DNA from: Clostridium sp.
GTDB lineage: Bacteria; Bacillota; Clostridia; Lachnospirales; Lachnospiraceae
NCBI GenBank assembly: GCA_023664775.1
Contig: JAMPEW010000033.1
Location: 1-32,662, forward strand
Direction: 5' to 3'
Length of the DNA: 32,662 bases
Shown here one piece after another: positions 1-6,860 of this stretch (positions are counted from its first letter, which is position 1; each line of letters begins with the position of its first letter). A model generated the notes under the pieces. That model was not told the origin of the DNA. It saw nothing but the letters and a program-made list of their open reading frames with translations, and did no database searches. Both the position numbers and the translations under genes were made by a program.

Positions 1-36
1 ATGCTTAGATAGCACAGGTTATAAAAATACAAAATA

Positions 37-100
37 AAAGAGGGCTTGTCATGGGGTAAACATTTATGTGCCTTAAATCCTTACTACGACAGCCCCTTTT
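37..100 (-). terminator. Candidate terminator after the bgl operon
   Basis: The arms AGGGCTTGTC (41-50) and GACAGCCCCT (88-97) form an imperfect inverted repeat with one bulged base and a loop of about 37 nt. Read on the minus strand, the second arm runs into TCTTTTATTTT. It lies just past the stop of the minus-strand glucosidase gene. The large loop makes it less certain than a classic intrinsic terminator. Confidence 0.5.
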
Positions 101-110
101 TAATTACTTG

Positions 111-1520
111 TTACGATAGGTCCTCACCGTTTGTCTCAATCACCTTTTTATACCAATAAAAGGAGTCCTTTCTATAGCGTGCCATATCTTTAAGGTCAAA
201 TTCGTCACGGTTTACATAAATAAATCCGTACCGCTTTACAATTCCCTCGTGGGTTGAGATAAGGTCAATGGCAGACCAAGGGCAGTAGCCCATCATTTCA
301 ACGCCCTCTGATACTGCAAGCTTAATCTGTTCAATATGCCTGCGGAGATAATCGATGCGGTACACGTCATGTATTTTTCCGTCCTCCGTAAGCTTGTCAT
401 ATGCACCAAGACCATTTTCCGTAACAAGCATAGGAAGGTGGTATCTGCTGTACATTTCACGTACCGTAGCCCGAAAACCGTCAGGGTCAATTTCCCAGCC
501 AAATTCTGTATGCAAAAGATTTGGGTTTGGAAAATTTTTATAAGCGCCCGGTTCACAGGAACCACTCTGCTGGTCGCCTGATATAGCTTCCGTATTTGTT
601 TCATCCCATTCAACGGTAGCTGTGGAATAATAATTAAAGCCGATAAAGTCAGGATGTCCCTGTGCCATAATCTCCATATCTCCATCTTCAATGTCAGGAA
701 TGGCGTCATGCTCCTCAAGGAATTTCCAAACGAGATTATTGTAGCGTCCCCATACTGCCATATCAAGATAGAGCCAGTTTCTTATGGCATTGAAATTTTG
801 TGCCGCCAAAATATCCTTAGGCTTGCAGCTTGCAGGATAAACAAGGGAAATGTTCGGCGCAGGACCGATTTTTGCACCCGGTATCATTTCATGGCAAAGC
901 TTCATGACCCTTGCCTGAGCCAGCAGCATATGATGATTTTCCTGATAAAGCTTTTTGTATTTGTTTGAAACACCCTCTAAATTGCAGGTGCCGATTACAT
1001 CACCTGAAAGGGTGAGCATGTTTTGCTCGTTAATGGTAAGCCAGTATTTTACCCTGTCGCCGTAATTTTCAAAAAGTATTTTTGCAAAATTAACAAATTC
1101 GTCAATGCTTTCACGTCTTGTCCAGCCTCCCTTTTTTTCTATTTCGTATGGGAGGTCAAAGTGAAACATTGTAACAAGGGGTTCGATGTTGTAGTTCAGA
1201 CATTCGTCAATAACATCACTGTAAAAATTAATTCCCTCTTGATTTATCTCACCAAAGCCTTTCGGCAGTATTCTTGTCCATGCAACGGAAAAACGGAAGG
1301 TTTTAAAGCCCATCTCTGCCATAAGGGCAATATCCTCCTTGTAGTGGTGGTAAAAATCTGCACACACGTCAAGCTCACTTGTGCCGGCAGGGACTGTTTT
1401 GACATCCTGCACGCTTGGACCCTTTCCGTGTGTCAGGTTTGCACCCTCCACCTGATATGCGCTTGTTGATGCACCCCAAAGAAAATCCTCAGGGAGCTTT
1501 TTATTTCTCGTTATAATCAT
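111..1520 (-). CDS. GH1 6-phospho-beta-glucosidase
   Basis: 469-residue cytoplasmic GH1 enzyme expected to hydrolyse 6-phospho-beta-glucosides such as cellobiose-6-phosphate. Seen: the N-terminal FLWGASTSAYQVEG signature, acid/base Glu in TINEQN (about residue 165), and nucleophile Glu in VTENG (about 368). The C-terminal segment S-T-H-E-G-I-V-K-R-Y-G-F-I-Y-V carries the Ser/Lys/Tyr set that binds the phosphate in 6-phospho-beta-glucosidases. Start choice: an ATG 42 nt further upstream is in frame, but the ATG at 1520 has AGGAGG at good spacing and begins directly at the family N-terminus (MIITRNKKLPEDFLWG). It lies 34 nt downstream of the ROK kinase gene, so the two are probably one operon. 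No PTS gene is nearby, so the phosphorylated substrate may come from that kinase. Specificity for phosphorylated versus free glucosides is inferred from motifs. Confidence 0.9.
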   Translation of the reverse strand: MIITRNKKLPEDFLWGASTSAYQVEGANLTHGKGPSVQDVKTVPAGTSELDVCADFYHHYKEDIALMAEMGFKTFRFSVAWTRILPKGFGEINQEGINFYSDVIDECLNYNIEPLVTMFHFDLPYEIEKKGGWTRRESIDEFVNFAKILFENYGDRVKYWLTINEQNMLTLSGDVIGTCNLEGVSNKYKKLYQENHHMLLAQARVMKLCHEMIPGAKIGPAPNISLVYPASCKPKDILAAQNFNAIRNWLYLDMAVWGRYNNLVWKFLEEHDAIPDIEDGDMEIMAQGHPDFIGFNYYSTATVEWDETNTEAISGDQQSGSCEPGAYKNFPNPNLLHTEFGWEIDPDGFRATVREMYSRYHLPMLVTENGLGAYDKLTEDGKIHDVYRIDYLRRHIEQIKLAVSEGVEMMGYCPWSAIDLISTHEGIVKRYGFIYVNRDEFDLKDMARYRKDSFYWYKKVIETNGEDLS

Positions 1521-1554
1521 GAGATACCTCCTGCTTCCATTCATTATTATGTTA

Positions 1555-2514
1555 TTATTCATTATAAAGCTGGTTGAAATTCATCATTGCGCCGTAAAGG
1601 TTGGAACGGTTGTTATATTTACATGTTCCGATTTTTATATCCGCAAACATTTTTGATATTTTTTTCAGCTTGTCAACGTATCGGCATATTCCCTCAAGAA
1701 CAAGAGGCTGTGCGCTTATACCGCCGCCGATTAGTATAATTTCAGGATTAAATATAACGTAGATATTTACGCACAATTTGGCAATTGTAAAGTACCAGTC
1801 CTCAAGAATATTTTGTACGCCTGCGTCGCCCTCGGATGCCCATTTAAAAATGTCCTCGCCTCCGACATCATGGTAGCTTAACCCTTTGTATTTGGCAGTC
1901 TTGCAGCGAAGACTTAACGTAGAACAGCAGGAGTCTGCAATATATGGAAGCACCTCAATTGTACGGCCGACCTCGCCGATAGTTTCAATCGGGGTAATTG
2001 TTTCGGACTGTGCCCTGTCCATATTATGTAAGGTATAGGAAACCTCGCCTGCTACCAGGCTGTTGCCGTGATGAACGTGGTGGTCGATTATCATGCCGCC
2101 GCCTACGCCTGTGCCTAAAACAAGAACATAGGCGTCCCTTACATTGCTGGCATTTCCTTTCCATGACTCGCAAAGAGCAGCACATTTTCCATCATTTTCA
2201 AGGGCAACAGGAAGGTTGTCGCATTTTTCCGATAGCAGCTTCCCAAGAGGCACGCCTGCAAGAAACTTCAATGCCCCGCCATCATGGACAAAACCGTTTT
2301 GCACATCGATGAGCCCCGGAAGCGACATTGCAATTCCTTCAATTGTTTTATCCTTGTACTTTGTATAAATTTCAAAAATGGAATTCACAAGCAACTCTAC
2401 TCCATGCGTGTTGTCAAGCTGTGTGGGAAATTTGTCGGTTTCGTCTATTTCGCCATGTTCATCCATAAGCGCATATTTAATAAATGTACCACCCACATCA
2501 AAAACAAGATACAT
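1555..2514 (-). CDS. ROK-family sugar kinase, probable beta-glucoside kinase
   Basis: 319-residue ROK kinase. It has the N-terminal ATP-binding DVGGT (residues 6-10), the ENDGKCAA segment with the catalytic-type Asp, GTGVGGG, and a C-terminal IGGGIS. There is no N-terminal helix-turn-helix, so it is a kinase and not a NagC/XylR-type repressor. The usual ROK zinc motif (CxCGxxGC) is absent: the region holds SCCSTLSLRC instead. Listeria-type beta-glucoside kinase (BglK) also lacks a canonical zinc motif and shares GGA, AGEv-Y and FxPxxIxIGGGI segments. Co-transcription with a GH1 6-phospho-beta-glucosidase supports a role in phosphorylating cellobiose or another beta-glucoside before cleavage. 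The start at 2514 has GGAGGG about 7 nt upstream. Glucokinase remains an alternative. Confidence 0.8.
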   Translation of the reverse strand: MYLVFDVGGTFIKYALMDEHGEIDETDKFPTQLDNTHGVELLVNSIFEIYTKYKDKTIEGIAMSLPGLIDVQNGFVHDGGALKFLAGVPLGKLLSEKCDNLPVALENDGKCAALCESWKGNASNVRDAYVLVLGTGVGGGMIIDHHVHHGNSLVAGEVSYTLHNMDRAQSETITPIETIGEVGRTIEVLPYIADSCCSTLSLRCKTAKYKGLSYHDVGGEDIFKWASEGDAGVQNILEDWYFTIAKLCVNIYVIFNPEIILIGGGISAQPLVLEGICRYVDKLKKISKMFADIKIGTCKYNNRSNLYGAMMNFNQLYNE

Positions 2515-2551
2515 AGTTTATCCCTCCAACTTTGTCATAAGACATACTACA

Positions 2552-2578
2552 TGTCAAGTTTTCATAGAAAACCTGACA
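2552..2578. promoter_or_regulatory. Near-perfect 12-bp inverted repeat upstream of the ROK/GH1 operon
   Basis: Arms TGTCAAGTTTTC and GAAAACCTGACA pair at 11 of 12 positions around a 3-nt centre; the mismatch becomes a G-U pair in RNA. No T-run follows on either strand, so a terminator is unlikely. On the minus strand a weak promoter-like pair, TTCAAA and TATGAA with a 17-nt spacer, would place the -10 inside the repeat, as an operator would. It could instead be a leader hairpin of the kinase mRNA. Confidence 0.45.
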
Positions 2579-2599
2579 CAACCTTTGAACGTCAGCCCA

Positions 2600-3139
2600 T
2601 TACTTAGCAGGTTCCATATCGTGTGTTTTTTCATTTATAAATTGTTCACATGCTTCAAAGCCAGACTTCACAAATGCATTTTTATAAATTCGGATACGGC
2701 CTTTCTGGAGCTTCAAAATCATGTGGTCGTCAATTTTTTCAATCGTTACAATATCGCTATATTGATATTTGACACTGATATTTTCCTCAATTATTTCAAA
2801 ATAATCGTTGAAGAAAAGAATACGTCTTTCCCAAGTTTCTTTGTTGTATGCCTTTGCATATGTATTATAACCTCTGGTTGCACTATAGCGCAAATATAAA
2901 TGCAAAATGCAAAAAATCGTATATATGGCGGACAAGGCACCGTCTGCCATATGATTTGTCAGTATGCATAATATCGTCAGCACAAAACTCAATATTGCCA
3001 TGCAAATCCAAAATATTTTGTTTTGGGTATTTTTTTTATTTTCATGTACCCATTTGACAACTAATTCCTTGGTGATTGCATATTTGTTTTCAATTAGGAT
3101 TTCATCATATTTGTTTGCCATGTTATTTGAATGATCCAT
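2600..3139 (-). CDS. YcxB-like membrane protein
   Basis: 179-residue protein of unknown function. Two hydrophobic segments (about residues 43-60 and 66-83) make a hairpin. They are followed by a soluble beta-rich part with FFNDYFEI, Y-S-D-I-V-T-I-E and a C-terminal amphipathic stretch. This order of two transmembrane helices plus a small PH-like beta domain is that of the YcxB-like family. The start at 3139 has GGAGG 6 nt upstream. The gene is separate from the ROK gene downstream (85 nt gap with an inverted repeat). It has its own extended -10 promoter. Assignment is from pattern recognition only. Confidence 0.6.
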   Translation of the reverse strand: MDHSNNMANKYDEILIENKYAITKELVVKWVHENKKNTQNKIFWICMAILSFVLTILCILTNHMADGALSAIYTIFCILHLYLRYSATRGYNTYAKAYNKETWERRILFFNDYFEIIEENISVKYQYSDIVTIEKIDDHMILKLQKGRIRIYKNAFVKSGFEACEQFINEKTHDMEPAK

Positions 3140-3199
3140 ATGTTTCCTCCATATTATTCTGTGGAAATTGGCAATCCTTTATTTTTGCAATATAGACAT

Positions 3200-3228
3200 A
3201 TTATATCATACATTTATGTGTTTGCACA
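3200..3228 (-). promoter_or_regulatory. Extended -10 promoter for the YcxB-like gene
   Basis: On the minus strand TATAAT (3205-3200) is preceded by TGA, an extended -10 element. A poor -35 (TGTGCA, 3228-3223) lies 17 nt upstream. The start site would fall near 3193, about 54 nt before the ATG. Confidence 0.5.
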
Positions 3229-3263
3229 TTCTCCAAGCAACGATTTTCCAAACTAATTTTATA

Positions 3264-3292
3264 TTGAAGAACCTTCTTAAAAATGGTATTCT
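3264..3292 (+). promoter_or_regulatory. Candidate promoter for the paaK-like gene
   Basis: TTGAAG and TATTCT are separated by 17 nt; each matches the sigma-A consensus at four of six positions. It lies 70 nt upstream of the start codon in the gap between divergent genes. Moderate to weak. Confidence 0.35.
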
Positions 3293-3361
3293 GTTAGGGA
3301 AAATTATAAAGGACTACGAAGTGCTGACAATCAAATAACATTGGAGGAGGATTATTTTTTT

Positions 3362-4669
3362 ATGGGAAATTATTTTCAGCCTGAGATAGAAACTGCATCT
3401 CAGGAGCAAATCAGGGCATGGCAGGATGAAAGGCTTGTAAAGCAGGTAAAGCACGTGTATGACAATGTTGCCATGTACCGGGAACGTATGGATGAGCTTG
3501 GAATTAAGCCTGAGGACATAAAGGGGGTTTGCGACTTACATAAGCTTCCATTTACAACGAAGGATGACCTTCGAGACCAGTATCCATACGGACTTTTGGC
3601 AAAGCCCCTTAGTGAGTGCGTGAGAATACAGTCGACCAGTGGAACAACAGGACGCCGTGTCGTTGCATTTTATACCCAGCATGATATTGATTTGTGGGAC
3701 GAGTGCTGTGCAAGGGCGATTGTTGCGGCAGGCGGCACAAATGAGGACGTCGTACATGTCTGCTACGGCTACGGTCTATTTACAGGAGGACCGGGACTGA
3801 ATGGAGGCTCCCACAAGGTTGGCTCCCTGACACTTCCAATGTCATCGGGAAATACGGAGCGTCAGATACAGTTTATGACGGACCTTGGCTCTACCATTCT
3901 CTGCTGTACGCCGTCCTATGCGGCATACCTTGCCGAGTCGGTGATTGAGAGAGGGGTAAGGGACAAAATAAAATTAAAAGCAGGCATTTTTGGTGCCGAG
4001 GCATGGACAGAGGAAATGAGACACGACATTGAGGATAAGCTTGGAATTAAGGCTTACGACATATATGGGCTGACAGAAATTTCAGGACCGGGCGTTTCCT
4101 TCGAGTGTGCCGAGCAGACAGGCATGCATATCAATGAAGACCATTTTATTGCCGAGGTAATCAATCCAAAGACAGGTGAGGTGCTTCCTGACGGAGAAAA
4201 GGGCGAGTTAGTCTTTACAAGCATCACAAAGGAAGCATTCCCGCTGTTAAGATACAGAACGAGAGACATCTGTATTTTAAGCCATAAGAAATGCTCCTGC
4301 GGAAGAACACACGTTAAGATGACAAAGCCGCTTGGAAGAAGTGATGACATGCTGATTGTAAAGGGTGTAAATGTATTCCCGTCACAGATTGAAACAGTAC
4401 TTCTTAACAAGGGCTACGCTGCAAATTATCAGATAATCGTAACGAGGGTACACAACAGCGATAACCTTGAGGTGCAGGTTGAAATGACACCAGAGATGTT
4501 CTCTGACTCCGTTGCAGAAATAGAAAAGAATGAGAAGGAGCTGGTAGGAGCACTTAAAGCAATGCTTGGAATTTATGCAGACGTAAAGCTTGTTGCACCG
4601 AAGACAATCACAAGAAGCGAGGGCAAGGCAGTAAGAGTCATTGATAAGAGAAATCTGTATCAAAGCTGA
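3362..4669 (+). CDS. Phenylacetate-CoA ligase family protein
   Basis: 435-residue adenylate-forming ligase expected to activate an aryl acid (phenylacetate, indoleacetate or similar) with ATP and CoA. Seen: P-loop STSGTTG (91-97), YGLTE (235-239), YRTRD (298-302) and GRSDDMLIVKGVNVFPSQIE near the C-terminus. Cys249, His256 and a CSC pair (311, 313) fit the structural zinc site described for some PaaK enzymes. Start choice: an in-frame TTG at 3341 lies inside the GGAGGAGG ribosome binding site, so the ATG at 3362 is preferred. An ACT-domain gene follows after 33 nt; this pairing is common in Firmicutes that ferment aromatic amino acids, where the true substrate is often not phenylacetate. No indolepyruvate oxidoreductase gene is in the window. 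Confidence 0.85.
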   Translation: MGNYFQPEIETASQEQIRAWQDERLVKQVKHVYDNVAMYRERMDELGIKPEDIKGVCDLHKLPFTTKDDLRDQYPYGLLAKPLSECVRIQSTSGTTGRRVVAFYTQHDIDLWDECCARAIVAAGGTNEDVVHVCYGYGLFTGGPGLNGGSHKVGSLTLPMSSGNTERQIQFMTDLGSTILCCTPSYAAYLAESVIERGVRDKIKLKAGIFGAEAWTEEMRHDIEDKLGIKAYDIYGLTEISGPGVSFECAEQTGMHINEDHFIAEVINPKTGEVLPDGEKGELVFTSITKEAFPLLRYRTRDICILSHKKCSCGRTHVKMTKPLGRSDDMLIVKGVNVFPSQIETVLLNKGYAANYQIIVTRVHNSDNLEVQVEMTPEMFSDSVAEIEKNEKELVGALKAMLGIYADVKLVAPKTITRSEGKAVRVIDKRNLYQS

Positions 4670-4702
4670 TGCTTTAAGAATGGATTTAAAGGAGGGTTAC
4701 AC

Positions 4703-5131
4703 ATGGAAATAAAGCAAATATCAGTATTTGTTGAAAATAAGGTAGGAAATCTTGCAGGGGTTGCAAAGGTTATGTCTGATGCGGGAATCAGCCTCCATGC
4801 CATTTCATTGGCTGATACAAGGGATTTTGGCGTGCTCCGCCTGTTGGTCGATGATACCTACAATGCAGTCAATGTGCTTCGGGACAAGGGATATATTTTC
4901 TCTGTGACAGATGTAATTGCAGTGGCAACGACAGATGAGCCGGGAAGTCTTTACGACATACTTACCATTTTTGACGAGGCAAACATTAATCTTGAATACC
5001 TTTATGATGTAAATACGGGCAAGAAAGATAAGGTATACATTATCTTCAAGGTTAGTGACAACGCATTGGCGCAGGACGTTTTAACGAAAAAGGGCGTAAA
5101 GCTTGTAACGCAGGAAGAATTGAGCGAGTAA
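4703..5131 (+). CDS. Tandem ACT-domain protein
   Basis: 142-residue protein made of two ACT domains. The first is about residues 1-70 (ISVFVENKVGNLAGVAKVM...GI..HAISLADT) and the second about 70-138 (TTDEPGSLYDIL..F.EANIN.EYLY). Stand-alone tandem ACT proteins of this size often sit next to paaK-like genes and are presumed to bind an amino acid as regulatory sensors; the ligand is not known from sequence. AAAGGAGGG lies 6 nt upstream of the ATG. It is almost certainly co-transcribed with the ligase, and a terminator follows. Confidence 0.85.
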   Translation: MEIKQISVFVENKVGNLAGVAKVMSDAGISLHAISLADTRDFGVLRLLVDDTYNAVNVLRDKGYIFSVTDVIAVATTDEPGSLYDILTIFDEANINLEYLYDVNTGKKDKVYIIFKVSDNALAQDVLTKKGVKLVTQEELSE

Positions 5132-5155
5132 ACATGAAATAAAAACGCATCAATT

Positions 5156-5195
5156 GGGGGAAGCTGTATAAAATGACAGCTTCTCCTTTTTATTT
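5156..5195 (+). terminator. Rho-independent terminator of the paaK-ACT operon
   Basis: The stem GGGGAAGCTGT / ACAGCTTCTCC with an 8-nt loop is followed by CTTTTTATTT. It begins 25 nt after the ACT stop codon. Confidence 0.85.
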
Positions 5196-5330
5196 ATAAG
5201 TGTATAGGCGATTGCAAAATTATGTTTTTGCAAACCACCGACGGCTTCAAAGCATCTATTTATGATATTGTCTACATTGTACAACTAGGTTTTAAAATAA
5301 GGAGCTTCGTAATTGCTTATAAAAAAATAG

Positions 5331-5359
5331 TTGACCGTTTAGGATTGGCTTGATATAAT
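5331..5359 (+). promoter_or_regulatory. Strong sigma-A-type promoter of the peroxide operon
   Basis: TTGACC (5331-5336), 17-nt spacer, then a perfect TATAAT (5354-5359). Start of transcription is expected near 5366, about 170 nt before the peroxidase ATG. It is one of the best promoter matches in the window. Confidence 0.75.
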
Positions 5360-5378
5360 TGAGTTAAATTTAATTGAA
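5359..5378. promoter_or_regulatory. Candidate OhrR operator
   Basis: A 20-bp imperfect palindrome directly downstream of the -10. Half sites TTGAGTTAAA and TTTAATTGAA match at 8 of 10 positions, with TTAAATTTAA at the centre. It resembles the AATTAAATT-rich dyads bound by OhrR-type MarR regulators. An OhrR homologue is the third gene of the operon, so autoregulation by binding over the start site is plausible. A further AAATTGAATT half-site follows at 5381-5390. Confidence 0.5.
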
Positions 5379-5534
5379 CAAAATTGAATTAGATATAACA
5401 AAACATGCTATCCACAAAATCAGTCATACAACGGACATCTGAAAAAAATGTTTTGCCTATATCGCACAACGAACTTTTACAAAAACAGAGTTTTGCTCAT
5501 GGCTATCAAAAAAATTAATATGGAGGTAAAAAAT

Positions 5535-6074
5535 ATGTCAATTTATGATTTTAGTGTGAAAGCACAGGATGGAACCGAAGTTTCGCTTGCAGATTACAAG
5601 GGTAAGGTGTTGTTAGTTGTCAATACGGCAACCGGCTGTGGATTTACGCCACAATATGATGCATTGCAGGATATTTATGATGAATATAAGGAACAGGGCT
5701 TAGAGATTCTTGATTTTCCCTGCAATCAGTTTGGGGAACAGGCACCCGGTGATGATGAAGAAATCCATTCCTTCTGTACAGGACGATATGGAATTACATT
5801 TCCTCAATTTGCAAAGATAGATGTAAACGGAGAGCATGCCATTCCGCTGTATCAGTGGCTTGTGGAAAACACGACCTTTGAGGGCTTCGGAAAAGGTCCA
5901 ATGGCACTTATGATGAATGGTGTTGCAAAAAAGATGGACAAGGATTACAAAAACAATGGTAGGATAAAGTGGAATTTTACAAAATTTTTGATTGACCGGG
6001 AGGGAAATATTGTTGCCCGTTTTGAGCCTACAGACATGAAAAGCTTAGAAGAAAAAATAAAGGAGTGCCTATAA
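5535..6074 (+). CDS. Glutathione peroxidase family thiol peroxidase
   Basis: 179-residue GPx-family protein reducing hydroperoxides, in bacteria usually with thioredoxin-type electron donors. Catalytic set seen: Cys35 in NTATGCGFTPQY, Gln in NQFGEQ (about 69), and Trp146/Asn147 in KWNFTKFL. The active site uses Cys, with no in-frame TGA for selenocysteine. Start choice: upstream in-frame Met codons exist (frame opens at 5448), but only the ATG at 5535 has GGAGG at good spacing and begins at the family N-terminus (MSIYDFSVKAQDG). It overlaps the next gene by one base (TAATG), so the two are translationally coupled. The OhrR gene downstream suggests induction by organic peroxides. Confidence 0.92.
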   Translation: MSIYDFSVKAQDGTEVSLADYKGKVLLVVNTATGCGFTPQYDALQDIYDEYKEQGLEILDFPCNQFGEQAPGDDEEIHSFCTGRYGITFPQFAKIDVNGEHAIPLYQWLVENTTFEGFGKGPMALMMNGVAKKMDKDYKNNGRIKWNFTKFLIDREGNIVARFEPTDMKSLEEKIKECL

Positions 6075-6334
6075 TGAGATACGAATATAAAACAAGTAAC
6101 ACCTGCTCACAGCTTATCTGCTTTGACATTAACGGAAATGTCATTTCAAATATTGAATTTCAGGGAGGCTGTAACGGTAATTTGAAGGCGATATCCAAAT
6201 TGCTTGAGGGAAGTACGGTGGAGGATATTGAAGAAAAACTTTTGGGAAATACATGTGGCAGACGTCCAACATCCTGTGCAGACCAGCTTGCACTTGCCGT
6301 CAGGGAAGCGTATAATCAGTTACAGCAATCGTAA
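6074..6334 (+). CDS. TSCPD-domain protein (TIGR03905-like)
   Basis: 86-residue protein with TSNTCSQLICFDINGN at the N-terminus, GGCNGN, and a C-terminal CGRRPTSCADQLALAV. This spacing of cysteines and the TSxCxDQLA block are typical of the small TSCPD family, found alone or at the C-terminus of class II ribonucleotide reductases. Its function alone is unknown; metal or thiol chemistry is possible given five cysteines. AGGAG lies 8 nt upstream of the ATG, within the end of the peroxidase gene. Its place between a peroxidase and a peroxide sensor suggests a redox role, which is inference. Confidence 0.8.
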   Translation: MRYEYKTSNTCSQLICFDINGNVISNIEFQGGCNGNLKAISKLLEGSTVEDIEEKLLGNTCGRRPTSCADQLALAVREAYNQLQQS

Positions 6335-6375
6335 GGTAGCAGTTATAAGTATTGTGGAAAGGATTATAACAGTAA

Positions 6376-6813
6376 ATGGATAATCAATATGAAGGACTAA
6401 AGCTTGAAAATCAATTATGTTTCCCACTGTATGCAGCTTCCCGCGAAGTGATTAAGCAGTATAGACCGTATTTGGATAAGCTTGACATCACATACACGCA
6501 GTATATCGCCATGATGGTGTTGTGGGAGGAAAAAAAGATAAGTGCAAGGGAACTTGGTAAAAAGCTGTTCCTTGATTCGGGGACACTGACACCTGTGATG
6601 AAAAGTCTTGAGACAAAAGGATATGTGAAACGCTACCGTAGCTTGGAGGATGAACGGGTGCTGCTGGTTGAGATTACGGAAAAGGGCGAAGCACTGAAGG
6701 AAAAAGTGAAGGATGTTCCCGAAAAGGTTGCAGGCTGCGTCAAGCTTGATACGCAGGAAGCCCTGCAGCTTTACACATTGCTCTATAAGGTGCTTGATAC
6801 ATTCTCAAAATAA
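6376..6813 (+). CDS. ohrR: OhrR-type organic peroxide-sensing repressor (MarR family)
   Basis: 145-residue MarR-family regulator closely patterned on Bacillus OhrR. The N-terminus reads KLENQLCFPLYAASRE with the reactive Cys at position 15. Tyr29 and Tyr40, which contact the sensing Cys in Bacillus OhrR, are conserved. The winged helix contains FLDSGTLTPVMKSLE and RSLEDERVL. A second cysteine, Cys121 in VAGCVKLD, is next to the site (about 120) matching the partner Cys of two-Cys OhrR proteins, so disulfide-type sensing is possible. It is last in the peroxidase operon, 41 nt after the TSCPD gene, with a weak AAAGGA about 13 nt upstream. Likely target: the dyad at 5359-5378. Confidence 0.9.
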   Translation: MDNQYEGLKLENQLCFPLYAASREVIKQYRPYLDKLDITYTQYIAMMVLWEEKKISARELGKKLFLDSGTLTPVMKSLETKGYVKRYRSLEDERVLLVEITEKGEALKEKVKDVPEKVAGCVKLDTQEALQLYTLLYKVLDTFSK

Positions 6814-6814
6814 G

Positions 6815-6844
6815 GGGCAGCACATACAGTAGTCTGTACTGCCC
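6815..6844. terminator. Candidate bidirectional terminator between convergent genes
   Basis: GGGCAG ... CTGCCC with inner TACAG/CTGTA (4-nt loop) forms a bulged hairpin between ohrR (plus) and carB (minus). T-richness is weak on both sides; the minus-strand side reads CTTATTTTG. Its position between convergent stops supports a terminator role. Confidence 0.45.
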
Positions 6845-6860
6845 ACAAGTACGATATGCC

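Larger units (their letters stand above)
5196..5534. other. Gene-free stretch upstream of the peroxidase operon
   Basis: This 339-nt AT-rich gap holds a strong promoter (5331-5359), an operator-like palindrome (5359-5378) and a leader of about 170 nt. An open reading frame that enters the leader (from 5448) is just an upstream extension of the peroxidase frame and has no ribosome binding site. Nothing else supportable was seen in 5196-5330. Confidence 0.6.

Noticed and set aside
1023-1469. Plus-strand open frame of 148 codons opposite the GH1 gene
   Set aside because: Shadow of a conserved GH1 coding sequence; Cys/Phe/Val-rich translation and no ribosome binding site.
1555-2514. ROK protein as a transcriptional repressor
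   Set aside because: No N-terminal helix-turn-helix; the protein starts directly with the ATP-binding DVGGT region.
5535-6074. Selenocysteine in the glutathione peroxidase
   Set aside because: The active-site codon is TGT (Cys) and there is no in-frame TGA.
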